This document shows, in pieces, positions 25,650 to 34,284 of a stretch of DNA of 64,000 bases. Position 1 is the first letter of the stretch, and each line of letters opens with the position of its first letter. This stretch comes from Gammaproteobacteria bacterium. Lineage in GTDB: Bacteria > Pseudomonadota > Gammaproteobacteria > UBA1113. Under the pieces are notes generated by a model. The model was not told where the DNA came from. It worked only from the letters and a program-made list of their open reading frames with translations, and made no database searches. The stretch lies in the NCBI GenBank assembly GCA_021773295.1, contig JAJFKI010000095.1:1-64000 (forward strand), written 5' to 3'. The position numbers and the translations under genes were made by a program.

Positions 25650-25677
25650 TTACAAAAAATACAATTCAAAGTATGAT
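25650..25677 (+). promoter_or_regulatory. Putative sigma-70 promoter for csrA cluster 1
   Basis: TTACAA (25650-25655), 16 nt and TATGAT (25672-25677) lie about 60 nt ahead of the first small gene. The palindrome at 25626-25639 sits immediately upstream. Confidence 0.55.
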
Positions 25678-25738
25678 CTACCATATTCAGCTTCTAAATT
25701 AAGCAGAAATTTTAAATAGGGAACATAGGAGAAAGAAC

Positions 25739-25897
25739 ATGGAACATCTATTCGATTTAAGGAGATACAGTAACGCCGCGATCCAATCCATCGCAAATTA
25801 CTTATACCCACCCAGTGCCTTCTTTAGCACACATGGAGCTGACAAAGCACTTTGCCGAGTCACAGTTATTAAATCTGCTATGAAGTTACCTTCATAA
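25739..25897 (+). CDS. Small ORF of 52 codons upstream of csrA, unknown
   Basis: It begins at ATG 25739 with a good site (AGGAGA) and reads [20 protein letters not shown] to the C-terminus SAMKLPS. It ends 28 nt before csrA. No domain is recognised and no membrane helix is obvious. It could encode a small protein or act as a translated leader for csrA. Coding status is supported only by its ribosome site, promoter and position. Confidence 0.45.
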   Translation: MEHLFDLRRYSNAAIQSIANYLYPPSAFFSTHGADKALCRVTVIKSAMKLPS

Positions 25898-25925
25898 CAT
25901 TCAACATAATAGGGAGATTACGATT

Positions 25926-26150
25926 ATGTTAGTACTTACTAGAAAACCCAGCCAGTCAATTTTGATCAACGATAATCAAATTGAAGTTAAAATCTTAGAA
26001 GTTAAAGGTAAATATGTGAGGATTGGGATTGCTGCCCCCAAGACGGTGAGCATTCATCGTGATGAAGTTTATCTTCAGATTCAAGCGGCACAACAAAGTG
26101 AAACAAGCGATCAGCAAAATGGAGGCAACGACAATGAAGTTACCGTTTAG
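25926..26150 (+). CDS. csrA: Carbon storage regulator CsrA, copy 1
   Basis: RNA-binding dimer that blocks or stabilises mRNAs at GGA motifs. The 74-residue protein starts [49 protein letters not shown], with Leu4 and Arg6 of the RNA-binding face; the Arg44 region is kept as HRDE. The C-terminus is longer than the E. coli form and Gln/Asn-rich. The leader contains AGGGAG before the ATG, which might allow autoregulation. Its 3' end overlaps a small membrane-peptide gene by 17 nt. Confidence 0.95.
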   Translation: MLVLTRKPSQSILINDNQIEVKILEVKGKYVRIGIAAPKTVSIHRDEVYLQIQAAQQSETSDQQNGGNDNEVTV

Positions 26151-26235
26151 ATTAGTTATCTTTGCAGTTCCCATGAGTATTATCTTATGGGGACTGATGG
26201 TGATAAGTATCCAAGCCGGAGCTGTCACAATTTAA
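26134..26235 (+). CDS. Single-helix membrane peptide of 33 residues overlapping csrA
   Basis: ATG 26134 follows a strong GGAGG site located inside the end of csrA. The product [20 protein letters not shown] continues to a short hydrophobic C-terminus, forming one membrane helix with a basic start. No family is recognised. Overlap with csrA points to translational coupling. Function unknown. Confidence 0.55.
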   Translation: MKLPFRLVIFAVPMSIILWGLMVISIQAGAVTI

Positions 26236-26261
26236 TGCGTATAAAATTATAAGGAGATCAC

Positions 26262-26315
26262 ATGATGATTACAGAACGTTTTCAAGATAATATTTCACGA
26301 TTAGGTTCTAGGTAG
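26262..26315 (+). CDS. Possible 17-codon leader peptide
   Basis: ATG 26262 has an AAGGAGATCAC site and reads MMITERFQDNISRLGSR before TAG, ending 10 nt before the next gene. The strong site implies translation, but the product may matter only as a coupling leader. Confidence 0.3.
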   Translation: MMITERFQDNISRLGSR

Positions 26316-26325
26316 GAATGAAGAC

Positions 26326-26673
26326 ATGACTACTGAGGATAATAAATTGAAACTCGTGAATATTGAGAGTTTATCGGCAGATCAAATTGAAGCATATTGG
26401 ACGAGTTTGCCAAAATTACTTAAAAAACTTGCCAAAGTACGTGCAACGTTGAAAAAATCGCAACAAAAGAATACGCTATCATTAGAGGCCGCTGAGATCT
26501 TATTGTCTCAGCTAAAAGCGATTAAAAAAGAGCTTTATACGGAATATGCTAATAAATCTAAAGTAACTGAATTATTAGCAGATACCATCCATGAACGGTA
26601 TAAGGTGGCGCTTGAAGTCATTCGTAGCACGGAAGATAGCCTGCGGCAAATGCTACAAGATACAAAAAACTGA
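26326..26673 (+). CDS. Helical 115-residue protein of unknown function in csrA cluster 1
   Basis: The sequence is almost entirely predicted helix, rich in Lys, Leu and Glu (ADQIEAYWTSLPKLLKKLAK, then AAEILLSQLKAIKKEL), with no signal or membrane segment. It starts at ATG 26326, 10 nt after the small leader peptide, and converges with the XRE regulator gene. No family was recognised. As a small protein downstream of csrA it could be a partner or antagonist of CsrA, but that is speculation from position. Confidence 0.65.
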   Translation: MTTEDNKLKLVNIESLSADQIEAYWTSLPKLLKKLAKVRATLKKSQQKNTLSLEAAEILLSQLKAIKKELYTEYANKSKVTELLADTIHERYKVALEVIRSTEDSLRQMLQDTKN

Positions 26674-26678
26674 AATAC

Positions 26679-27182
26679 TTAGAGAATCCTTATGCAGGCA
26701 GCAACAGTTGGTGGCACCATTAACGTTTGTATCTCAGGATCGGATTCTGATGAAACAATTTCGGTGTATATCCCAATGATAAGCTCAGCAATAGTTTCAG
26801 GCGTTAGAGATTTTGAGCTAGCTTCTAATTTCTCAAGCGTCAAAGTAATGACTCCAGAGAGTAATGTTTCTTGTAGGGGTTGTGGAGATGCTTGTAAGGA
26901 TTGTTCAATAGATTTAATTTCATCATATAATTTTATTTTTTTATCCGAGCTGCCTGTTGAACTGAGATATGGGGAGCCTTTACCATGCTTTAACCAATCA
27001 AAATTTACATCAAAAATGTGACAATATTTTTGCAAAATAGTGTCACGGGGTACAGTGTTTCCTGATTCATGTTGCGAATAGGATGATTTATGCAGATGAT
27101 GCTCCTTACAGAATTGTGAGAGGCTTTGATACCCCGCGGCTCTTCTTGCAGCTTTTAGTCTTGTTTTCAATTGTGATTTCAT
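26679..27182 (-). CDS. XRE-family (phage repressor-like) DNA-binding protein
   Basis: The 167-residue protein has an N-terminal helix-turn-helix (about residues 3-65): LKAARRAAGYQSLSQFCKEH, then SSYSQHESGNTVPRDTILQKYCHIFDVNFDWLKHGKGSPY, the pattern of prophage and mobile-element repressors. The C-terminal half is helical without a visible protease motif. It is transcribed away from csrA copy 2, so the shared 268-nt gap is the likely operator region. Confidence 0.85.
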   Translation of the reverse strand: MKSQLKTRLKAARRAAGYQSLSQFCKEHHLHKSSYSQHESGNTVPRDTILQKYCHIFDVNFDWLKHGKGSPYLSSTGSSDKKIKLYDEIKSIEQSLQASPQPLQETLLSGVITLTLEKLEASSKSLTPETIAELIIGIYTEIVSSESDPEIQTLMVPPTVAACIRIL

Positions 27183-27450
27183 CTAAGCAAACCCATGCTC
27201 AAGGTTAAATAGTAACATTCCAGCATTTATAAAACTTTTACTTGCAAAAGCTAACGTTAGCTAGTAATATCAAAAAAATAATGAACGTTCGCCATTTTTA
27301 TGGTGTGTTCATTGTTGTGATATGTTAGGCCAGTCAGGTGATTTAAATCCACACCAAGCTGGCACAGTGATTTGCGCTCAGGCAAAAGTCGCTCTCATCC
27401 TAGCATGGGTTGGCGTCTGACAAAAGCGCAAAAATTAAGGAGATAAATCA
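27183..27450. promoter_or_regulatory. Divergent control region between the XRE gene and csrA copy 2
   Basis: Elements seen are the perfect palindrome GCTAACGTTAGC (27250-27261), the inverted pair AATGAAC (27280s) / GTTCATT (27308-27314), and an extended -10 (TGA-TATGTT, 27318-27326) facing csrA copy 2. These suit repressor operators for the XRE protein. A 12-bp palindrome beside a phage-type repressor is a common arrangement, but binding is not shown. Confidence 0.45.
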
Positions 27451-27630
27451 ATGTTAGTGTTAACAAGACGTGCTAATCAAAGTATTCATATCGGTGATGA
27501 TATTCATATAAAAATTTTAGATATCCGGGGGCGATACGTCCGCATAGGAGTAGATGCGCCTAAGGAAATAAGCGTATATAGAAATGAGATCTATCAAAAG
27601 ATGCAGCAATTATCAGAAAATCATCCTTAG
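27451..27630 (+). CDS. csrA: Carbon storage regulator CsrA, copy 2
   Basis: A short gene of 59 codons with AAGGAG ahead of ATG 27451. The product MLVLTRRANQSIHIGDDIHI continues through RGRYVRIGVDAPKEISVYRNEIY to ENHP. It keeps the CsrA fold residues, with YRNE in the second RNA-contact strand, the usual form being (H/Y)R.E. It differs clearly from copy 1, so the two are not a recent duplication. It is followed after 9 nt by an unknown gene and controlled from the region shared with the XRE repressor. Confidence 0.93.
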   Translation: MLVLTRRANQSIHIGDDIHIKILDIRGRYVRIGVDAPKEISVYRNEIYQKMQQLSENHP

Positions 27631-27639
27631 GAGGTATAT

Positions 27640-28023
27640 ATGCAAGATACTAAAATGACTAATATTGAGAACTCAGATGAGACCGATAATCCTGGAGCCT
27701 TCACCATTGAGTACTTGATTGCGCAAGCATGCGACTATTTAACACTTGGCATCAATGAATTATTTATCATGCAGTTGGGCACGGAGCGTTGCCATTTTTT
27801 ATTGGTACTGCAACAACTATTATTGCGTTTGCAGAAATATACTAGCTCGCTTGAAAATCACCGCGATCAATTTATGGAAACACTCTATCAGGCAGAATCC
27901 CTCAGCCGTTTAGCAGCCAATGTTATTTTCTTAGAAGATGAAGAGGGTGATAACGTTAATTATCTTGCAGTATTGCAACGCTTGCTCAGCGAGGCAAGAG
28001 AACTTAGTGAGCGCAAAATCTAG
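27640..28023 (+). CDS. Acidic helical 127-residue protein of unknown function, paired with csrA copy 2
   Basis: ATG 27640 has an excellent GGAGG site 9 nt after the csrA stop. The protein is acidic and helical (IEYLIAQACDYLTLGINELF, LLVLQQLLLRLQKYTSSLEN), with an acidic loop FLEDEEGDNVNY and no membrane segment. No family was recognised. Tight pairing with csrA suggests a functional partner. Its last 4 nt overlap the convergent broken ATPase gene. Confidence 0.7.
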   Translation: MQDTKMTNIENSDETDNPGAFTIEYLIAQACDYLTLGINELFIMQLGTERCHFLLVLQQLLLRLQKYTSSLENHRDQFMETLYQAESLSRLAANVIFLEDEEGDNVNYLAVLQRLLSEARELSERKI

Positions 28024-28229
28024 AGATTTGAAAAGGTAAATACTCCTCGAATTAATCGAGGCAATTCAAAGTTAATATTTATTAACGTTTGAAACTCATC
28101 ATTTGCGAATTGCTCTACCATAAAGGTCTTCCCAACTTGCCGCGCGCCGCGCAACAATATGGGCTCATGCTTCTCTGCCCGGCGCCACTGCACAAGCTCT
28201 TTTTGCAATATTCTCGATATAGCCACCAA
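28020..28229 (-). pseudogene. N-terminal fragment of a DUF4143-type AAA ATPase
   Basis: The frame encodes 69 residues: a helix (ISRILQKELVQWRRAEKHEP), a P-loop region LLRGARQVGKTFMVEQFA and INFELPRLI, then stops. Full members are about 400 residues, so everything after the first strand beyond Walker A is missing. The start is TTG 28229 or GTG 28226 after GGAGG. It belongs to the same broad family as the gene at 19923 but to a different subgroup (GARQVGKT rather than GIRRCGKS). A perfect 41-bp inverted repeat lies directly upstream. Confidence 0.8.
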
Positions 28230-28239
28230 ATATCCTCCA

Positions 28240-28340
28240 TATTGTCTAAAATTAGGGGATTATTTCGGGCAATTTTGTCTGAAATTAGGGAGTAATATTA
28301 GACAAAATTGCCCGAAATAATCCCCTAATTTTAGACAATA
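28240..28340. repeat. Perfect 41-bp inverted repeat E ahead of the ATPase fragment
   Basis: Arm 28240-28280 is the exact reverse complement of 28300-28340 around a 19-nt loop. Within the left half, TTGTCT-(A/G)AAATTAGGG occurs twice with a 33-bp period (28242 and 28275), and mirrored copies lie in the right half. It abuts the ribosome site of the truncated ATPase gene. It may be the promoter or operator of that gene or the end of a mobile unit. Confidence 0.92.
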
Positions 28341-28514
28341 AACCTACTAATTGCCACTAAATGCTGACCTTACCCCCCAACTTAGCTATTATTTGCTATT
28401 AATTATCTCCATTTTTGTCGGAAAACGAGATTAGGTTTAACAGACTATCAGTGGTTCTTGCTGGGCACTGTTGGGGTAACAGCTTTAATCTCGCATTTTG
28501 AAGTGTGACGGGTA

Positions 28515-28520
28515 TATAAT
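28515..28520 (+). promoter_or_regulatory. TATAAT -10 box ahead of nudF
   Basis: A perfect TATAAT lies 20 nt before the preferred nudF ATG. No -35 match at 16-18 nt was seen. The preceding gap 28341-28510 contains a weak inverted repeat CGAGATTA/TAATCTCG (about 28424-28493) but nothing coding. Confidence 0.4.
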
Positions 28521-28539
28521 CCTGACAAGCAAAAAAGTC

Positions 28540-29133
28540 ATGGAATATATTAAGATGGATCAGAATGATATAGAGATGTTTGGGCAAGAACTCGCCTATA
28601 AAGGCTATTTTTCAATCGTAAAACTTAGCTTTCGTTTTCGTCAGTATGATGGTCGTTGGAGTGAGAAACTCCTTAAAGAAATCTTTCATCGCGGCAATAG
28701 TGTTGGCGTTTTGCTTTATGATCCTACGTTGGATAACGTGGTACTGATTGAGCAATGTCGTGCGGGCGCGTTGCTGCATGATGCCTCACCTTGGCTATTA
28801 GAAATCGTGGCGGGAGAATGTGAGGTGGGTGAAACGAAACAGGCGGTAGCTATCCGTGAAACTAGAGAAGAAACAGGGGTTGAAATCGATAATGTAGTAC
28901 CCATTTGTGATTATTTTGTGAGTCCTGGTGGCGCAAGTGAGCGGATGGCATTGTTTTATGCGGAGGTAGATAGTAGCAAAGCCGGCGGCATCCATGGTTT
29001 AATGAGTGAACATGAAGATATTAAAGTACAGGTGTTACCACGTGAACAAGCATTTGCAGGCATTGCTGGGGGTAGCATTATTTCAGGTCCGGCCATCATT
29101 GCTTTGCAATGGTTGCAATTAAAGAAATTATAA
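28540..29133 (+). CDS. nudF: ADP-ribose pyrophosphatase (Nudix hydrolase)
   Basis: Hydrolyses ADP-ribose to AMP and ribose 5-phosphate. The Nudix box fits GX5EX7REUXEEXGU: GECEVGE, seven residues, then RETREETGV. Other NudF features are VVLIEQCRAGAL, SPWLLEIVAGE, SPGGASERM and the C-terminal IIALQWLQL. ATG 28540 gives 197 residues; ATG 28555 is also possible. It precedes parE by 10 nt, a neighbour pair common in gammaproteobacteria. Confidence 0.92.
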   Translation: MEYIKMDQNDIEMFGQELAYKGYFSIVKLSFRFRQYDGRWSEKLLKEIFHRGNSVGVLLYDPTLDNVVLIEQCRAGALLHDASPWLLEIVAGECEVGETKQAVAIRETREETGVEIDNVVPICDYFVSPGGASERMALFYAEVDSSKAGGIHGLMSEHEDIKVQVLPREQAFAGIAGGSIISGPAIIALQWLQLKKL

Positions 29134-29143
29134 CAGGATTAAT

Positions 29144-31030
29144 ATGTCAAATAACTATACGGCAGAATCAATTGAATTATTAAAAGGCTTAGAGCCGGTG
29201 CAACGGCGCCCAGGCATGTATACGGATACCCGCAATCCCAATCACATCGCCCATGAAGCAGTTGATAACAGTGTGGATGAAGCAATAGCGGGTCATGCGA
29301 GCCAAATTGATGTGATTTTATATAAAGATAATTCACTAGAAGTGATTGATAATGGTCGCGGCATGCCGGTGGATATCCATCCGAAAGAAAAAATTCCAGG
29401 TGTTGAATTAATTATGACGCGCTTGCATGCCGGTGGTAAGTTTTCGAATAAAAACTATCAATTCTCCGGTGGTTTGCATGGTGTGGGAATTTCTGTGCTA
29501 AATGCCTTATCCGATAGGGTAGATGTAAAGATTAAACGTGATGGTTGTGAGTATGCCATTAGTTTTGCCAATGGCGCCAAAACTAAAAAGCTTGCTAAAA
29601 TAGGCACGGTGGGTAAACGTAATACGGGGACGAGTATTCGTTTTTGGCCCGATGAAAGTTATTTTGACAGTCCTAAATTTTCCGTTAATCGTTTGAAACA
29701 TGTCTTACGTGCTAAAGCGGTTTTATGTTCTGGCTTGATGATTAATTGGTTCGAAGAAGCGAGCAATGAGCGTCAATCTTGGTGTTATGAAGATGGTTTG
29801 AAAACCTATATGCAAGAAGCAATGACCGGGTTAACACAATTACCAGAAGAGCCTTTCATTGGGAAATTTTCAGCAGAAATAGAAAAAGTCGATTGGGCTC
29901 TGTGTTGGTTGCCTGAAGGGGGTGAGCGCGTGGAAGAAAGTTATGTCAACTTGATTCCTACGGCGCAGGGTGGTACTCATGTGAATGGCTTGCGTACGGG
30001 ATTATTAGAAGCAATACGGGAATTTTGTGAATTTAGAAATTTATTACCGCGCGGCGTTAAATTAGCGCCAGAAGATATTTGGGAAAATTGTAGTTATATC
30101 CTGTCAGTCAAAATGCAAGATCCACAATTTTCCGGGCAAACCAAAGAGCGCTTATCCTCTCGCCAATCCGCTGCCTTTGTGTCGGGAGTGGTGAAAGATG
30201 ATTTTAGTTTGTGGCTTAACCATCATGTGCAAGTGGGTGAAGCCTTAGCGGAATTAGCAATAAACCATGCGCAAAAGCGCATGAAAGCCAGTAAAAAAAC
30301 CGTACGTAAAAAAGTCACATCTGGCCCTGCATTACCTGGAAAATTATCAGATTGTAGTTCGCAAGACATAGAACGCACGGAATTATTTTTAGTGGAAGGA
30401 GATTCTGCGGGTGGCTCGACCAAGCAAGCGCGTGATAGAGTATTCCAAGCAGTGATGCCGCTTCGAGGAAAAATTCTCAATACTTGGGAAGTGGATTCGC
30501 AGCAAGTGTTGGGTTCACAAGAAGTACATGATATTGCAGTCGCTATTGGTTTAGATCCAGGAACAACAGATTTATCCAATTTACGCTATGGCAAAGTTTG
30601 TATTTTAGCCGATGCGGACTCTGATGGTCAGCATATTGCGACTTTACTCTGCGCGCTATTCGTAAAACATTTCCAAGCTTTAGTGGAAGCAGGTCACGTT
30701 TATGTGGCCATGCCACCTCTTTATCGTATTGATATTGGCAAAGAAGTTTTTTATGCCTTAGATGATGAAGAACAACAAGGCATCTTTGACAGGATCAATG
30801 CTGAAAAGAAAAAAGGAAAAATCAATGTGCAACGCTTTAAAGGATTGGGTGAAATGAACCCTTTGCAATTGCGTGAAACCACCATGTCGCCTGACACGAG
30901 ACGCTTATTACAATTAACAATTGATGATGCCAAGGCAACCACAAAAATGATGGACATGCTGCTTGGGAAAAAACGCGCGGCAGATAGAAAGAAATGGTTA
31001 GAGAAAAAAGGTAACTTAGCAGACGTTTAG
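29144..31030 (+). CDS. parE: DNA topoisomerase IV subunit B
   Basis: ATPase subunit of the enzyme that unlinks daughter chromosomes. The 628-residue protein has a GHKL ATP site (EAVDNSVDEAIAG, VIDNGRGMPVDIHP, GLHGVGISVLNALS) and a TOPRIM region with ELFLVEGDSAGGSTKQARDR and ADADSDGQHIATLL. Length and the C-terminal RFKGLGEMNPLQLRETTM are typical of ParE rather than GyrB. It ends 9 nt before parC. Confidence 0.97.
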   Translation: MSNNYTAESIELLKGLEPVQRRPGMYTDTRNPNHIAHEAVDNSVDEAIAGHASQIDVILYKDNSLEVIDNGRGMPVDIHPKEKIPGVELIMTRLHAGGKFSNKNYQFSGGLHGVGISVLNALSDRVDVKIKRDGCEYAISFANGAKTKKLAKIGTVGKRNTGTSIRFWPDESYFDSPKFSVNRLKHVLRAKAVLCSGLMINWFEEASNERQSWCYEDGLKTYMQEAMTGLTQLPEEPFIGKFSAEIEKVDWALCWLPEGGERVEESYVNLIPTAQGGTHVNGLRTGLLEAIREFCEFRNLLPRGVKLAPEDIWENCSYILSVKMQDPQFSGQTKERLSSRQSAAFVSGVVKDDFSLWLNHHVQVGEALAELAINHAQKRMKASKKTVRKKVTSGPALPGKLSDCSSQDIERTELFLVEGDSAGGSTKQARDRVFQAVMPLRGKILNTWEVDSQQVLGSQEVHDIAVAIGLDPGTTDLSNLRYGKVCILADADSDGQHIATLLCALFVKHFQALVEAGHVYVAMPPLYRIDIGKEVFYALDDEEQQGIFDRINAEKKKGKINVQRFKGLGEMNPLQLRETTMSPDTRRLLQLTIDDAKATTKMMDMLLGKKRAADRKKWLEKKGNLADV

Positions 31031-31039
31031 AGGAATCAG

Positions 31040-33277
31040 ATGGCTACGAATTACGAAGGTATTGAACAACGCCCCTTAAGAGAATTTACCGAAAAAGCGT
31101 ATTTGGATTATTCCATGTACGTTATTTTAGATAGAGCCTTGCCACAAATTGGTGATGGTTTAAAACCAGTGCAACGACGGATTGTGTATGCGATGTCGCA
31201 ATTGGGTCTGAAAGCCACGGCGAAATATAAAAAATCTGCGCGCACCGTGGGTGACGTGCTCGGTAAGTTTCATCCTCACGGCGATAGTGCGTGTTATGAA
31301 GCAATGGTGTTAATGGCGCAGAGTTTTTCTTATCGTCATCCTTTGGTCGATGGCCAAGGTAATTGGGGTTCACAAGATGATCCTAAATCCTTTGCTGCGA
31401 TGCGTTATACGGAATCAAAATTATCGGCCTATGCCAATATTTTATTAGAAGAATTGGGCCAAGGCACGGTGGAGTGGGTCCCTAATTTTGACGGCAGCTT
31501 AGATGAACCTGCCATGCTCCCCGCTCGTCTACCTAATATTTTATTAAATGGTACCACGGGTATTGCCGTGGGTATGGCAACGGATATTCCGCCACATAAT
31601 ATGAAAGAAGTCGTCTCAGCGTGTGTGCACTTATTAGAAAACCCAAAAGCGAGTTTACAAGACTTATGCCAACACGTGAAAGCCCCTGACTTTCCAACAG
31701 AAGCAGAAATTATTACACCACAAAAAGATATTATCGAACTCTACCGTACTGGCCATGGTTCCTTAAGGGTGCGCGCCGTGTACGGGAAAGAAAATGGTGA
31801 TGTCATTATCACAGCACTGCCTTATCAAGTGTCTGGTGCTAAAATCTTAGAGCAAATTGCCGCGCAAATGCGGAATAAGAAATTGCCAATGGTGGAAGAT
31901 TTGCGTGATGAATCTGATCATGAAAATCCAACGCGAATTGTTATTCAACCACGCTCTAATCGTATTGATATTGAGTCGTTGATGAACCACTTATTTGCCA
32001 CTACTGATTTAGAAAGAAGTTATCGTGTTAATTTAAACATGATTGGTATCGATGGCCGACCACAAGTCAAAGGCTTGGTTACAATTTTAAAAGAATGGTT
32101 AGAGTTTCGCTTAGCAACGGTGACCAGGCGTTTACAACATCGCTTAGATAAAGTAGAAGCACGTTTACATATTTTAGAGGGGTTAATGATAGCCTTTCTT
32201 AATATTGACGAAGTGATTCATATCATTCGTGAAAAAGATGATCCAAAGAAAGAGTTAATGCGTCGCTTTACATTATCCGAGTTGCAAGCTGATGCCGTTC
32301 TTGATTTAAAGTTACGCCACCTAGCTAAACTAGAAGAAATTAAAATCAAAGGCGAGCAGGATGAATTAGCCGAAGAGCGTGATAACTTGCAAAAGCTTTT
32401 GGGTTCGAAAGTACGCTTAAAAACCTTGGTCAAGAAGGAGTTAATAGCAGATGCAGAACTTTATGGCGATGATAGACGCTCACCCCTAGTGCAACGTGCA
32501 CAAGCGCAAGTAATGAAGCAAGAAGAAATCATGCCTGCTGAAGCTGTGACAGTGATTTTGTCAGAAAAAGGCTGGGTGCGCTCGGCGAAAGGGCATGAAA
32601 TCGATGCTAAAAATTTAAATTATAAATCTGGCGATCAATACTTATCGTCTGCCATTGGGCGTAGTAATCAGCAGGTAGCTTTCATTGACAGCACTGGGCG
32701 GACTTATTCCTTTATGGCACATACACTACCGTCGGCTAGGGGCCAAGGCGAACCTCTCACTGGTCGCTTAACACCGCCACCAGGTGCAAAATTTTGTGGC
32801 GCCATGATGGAGAAAGACGATGCCTTATTTCTACTATCAACATCAGCAGGCTATGGTTTCGTTGTTAAATATGAAGACGTGCTCACTAAAAATCGCAATG
32901 GCAAGGCAATGTTAAAAGTCCCTGTTAATGGCGATGTGCTATTGCCAGCAGCGGTAAATAACCTAGAAAAAGATTATATTGCAGCCGTAAGTAATGAAGG
33001 TCGTTTACTCATTTTCCCTGTGAAAGAATTACCCATCTTGCCAAAAGGTAAAGGTAATAAGATTTTAAATATTTCCAGTGTGAAATTTAAAAATAACGAA
33101 GAATTCATGGTGGATGTTGCAATTGTTGGCCCCACTCAATCCTTAAAGTTCTATGCTGGTCGCAGACACTTGACGCTTAAATATAAAGACTTAGAACACT
33201 ATTGCGGCGAACGTGGCCGACGCGGTAATAAATTACCAAGAGGCTACCAAAACGTCGACAAGATGGAAAGCGTTTAA
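31040..33277 (+). CDS. parC: DNA topoisomerase IV subunit A
   Basis: DNA-cleaving subunit of topoisomerase IV. The 745-residue protein starts [29 protein letters not shown]. The quinolone-determining segment [12 protein letters not shown] keeps the Ser and Glu of susceptible enzymes, and the catalytic Tyr is in [11 protein letters not shown]. The C-terminal beta-pinwheel is present but degenerate, as usual for ParC. The stop overlaps the convergent trpD stop by 4 nt inside the small palindrome GCGTTTAAAACGC. Confidence 0.97.
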   Translation: MATNYEGIEQRPLREFTEKAYLDYSMYVILDRALPQIGDGLKPVQRRIVYAMSQLGLKATAKYKKSARTVGDVLGKFHPHGDSACYEAMVLMAQSFSYRHPLVDGQGNWGSQDDPKSFAAMRYTESKLSAYANILLEELGQGTVEWVPNFDGSLDEPAMLPARLPNILLNGTTGIAVGMATDIPPHNMKEVVSACVHLLENPKASLQDLCQHVKAPDFPTEAEIITPQKDIIELYRTGHGSLRVRAVYGKENGDVIITALPYQVSGAKILEQIAAQMRNKKLPMVEDLRDESDHENPTRIVIQPRSNRIDIESLMNHLFATTDLERSYRVNLNMIGIDGRPQVKGLVTILKEWLEFRLATVTRRLQHRLDKVEARLHILEGLMIAFLNIDEVIHIIREKDDPKKELMRRFTLSELQADAVLDLKLRHLAKLEEIKIKGEQDELAEERDNLQKLLGSKVRLKTLVKKELIADAELYGDDRRSPLVQRAQAQVMKQEEIMPAEAVTVILSEKGWVRSAKGHEIDAKNLNYKSGDQYLSSAIGRSNQQVAFIDSTGRTYSFMAHTLPSARGQGEPLTGRLTPPPGAKFCGAMMEKDDALFLLSTSAGYGFVVKYEDVLTKNRNGKAMLKVPVNGDVLLPAAVNNLEKDYIAAVSNEGRLLIFPVKELPILPKGKGNKILNISSVKFKNNEEFMVDVAIVGPTQSLKFYAGRRHLTLKYKDLEHYCGERGRRGNKLPRGYQNVDKMESV

Positions 33278-34278
33278 AACGCGATCAATGCATCAAATTT
33301 TTCTTTGGCTTTACCACGTTCAATGACTTGTTTCGCTAATGTTACGCCTTCATTGATGCTTGTAGCGATGCCCGCAATATAAATTGCTGCACCAGCATTG
33401 AGCAAAACGATATCTAACGCTGGCCCTGCTTGGTTATTCAAAACAGATTGCAATAAGTGATAACTTGCTTCGCTATTTTCAACAATGATTTCATCTAAGC
33501 TTTGTAAAGGTATACCATAATCTTCAGGATTAATTTCATAACAGTGTATTTCATCAGAACGTAACTCTGCGACATCTGTTTTAGCAGCGATGCTTATTTC
33601 ATCCAAACCATCTTGACTATGCACTACCATCGTATGTTTTGAACCTAAGTTCTTTAATACATGTGCAATTGGTTCAAGCCATTTTTTATCGTAGACGCCG
33701 ATTAATTGATGCGTGGTACCAGCGGGGTTGGTTAAAGGGCCTAATAAATTGAAAATAGTTTTGATGCCTAATATCTTACGCGCATCAGCCGCATGGCGCA
33801 TGGCACTATGAACGTTACGTGCGTAAATAAAACCAATGCCTAATTGTTCGATGGCTTCGATGACTTGCTTTGGTGCTTGACCGAGATTATAGCCGGCTTT
33901 CTCTAAGACATCAGCACTACCAGAAGAGCTGGATACACTGCGATTACCATGTTTGGCAACACATGCCCCTGCGGCAGCAACTACAAAGGCTACGGTGGTA
34001 GAAATGTTAAAAGTATTAAGATTATCACCACCCGTACCCACAATATCTACCAGTGGCTGGCGTTTGATGGTGCATTTAGTGGCATAGTGCTGCATGACTT
34101 TTGCTGCGGTGGTAATTTCTTCAATGGTTTCACCCTTCATACGCAGGCCTAATATAAAGCAAGCCAATGCTGGGGTGGGCACTTTGCCTGTCATAATATT
34201 GGCGATAATTTTTTGCATTTGTGTGGCAGTAAAATCCTTTCCTGCAGCCACGTGGGCAATCGCCTGTTGTATATCCAT
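33274..34278 (-). CDS. trpD: Anthranilate phosphoribosyltransferase
   Basis: Joins anthranilate with PRPP in tryptophan synthesis. The 334-residue protein shows [39 protein letters not shown] and [21 protein letters not shown], the PRPP and anthranilate sites. It starts 6 nt after trpG and is the last gene of the trpE-trpG-trpD set. trpC, trpF, trpB and trpA do not follow here, so later steps are encoded elsewhere or absent. Confidence 0.96.
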   Translation of the reverse strand: MDIQQAIAHVAAGKDFTATQMQKIIANIMTGKVPTPALACFILGLRMKGETIEEITTAAKVMQHYATKCTIKRQPLVDIVGTGGDNLNTFNISTTVAFVVAAAGACVAKHGNRSVSSSSGSADVLEKAGYNLGQAPKQVIEAIEQLGIGFIYARNVHSAMRHAADARKILGIKTIFNLLGPLTNPAGTTHQLIGVYDKKWLEPIAHVLKNLGSKHTMVVHSQDGLDEISIAAKTDVAELRSDEIHCYEINPEDYGIPLQSLDEIIVENSEASYHLLQSVLNNQAGPALDIVLLNAGAAIYIAGIATSINEGVTLAKQVIERGKAKEKFDALIAF

Positions 34279-34284
34279 TGATGC

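Larger units (their letters stand above)
25431..25738. other. 308-nt intergenic region, luxR to csrA cluster 1
   Basis: The luxR leader lies at the left and the csrA-cluster promoter (25650-25677) at the right, with a perfect 14-bp palindrome just before it (25626-25639). No RNA gene was recognised in the remainder. Confidence 0.6.
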
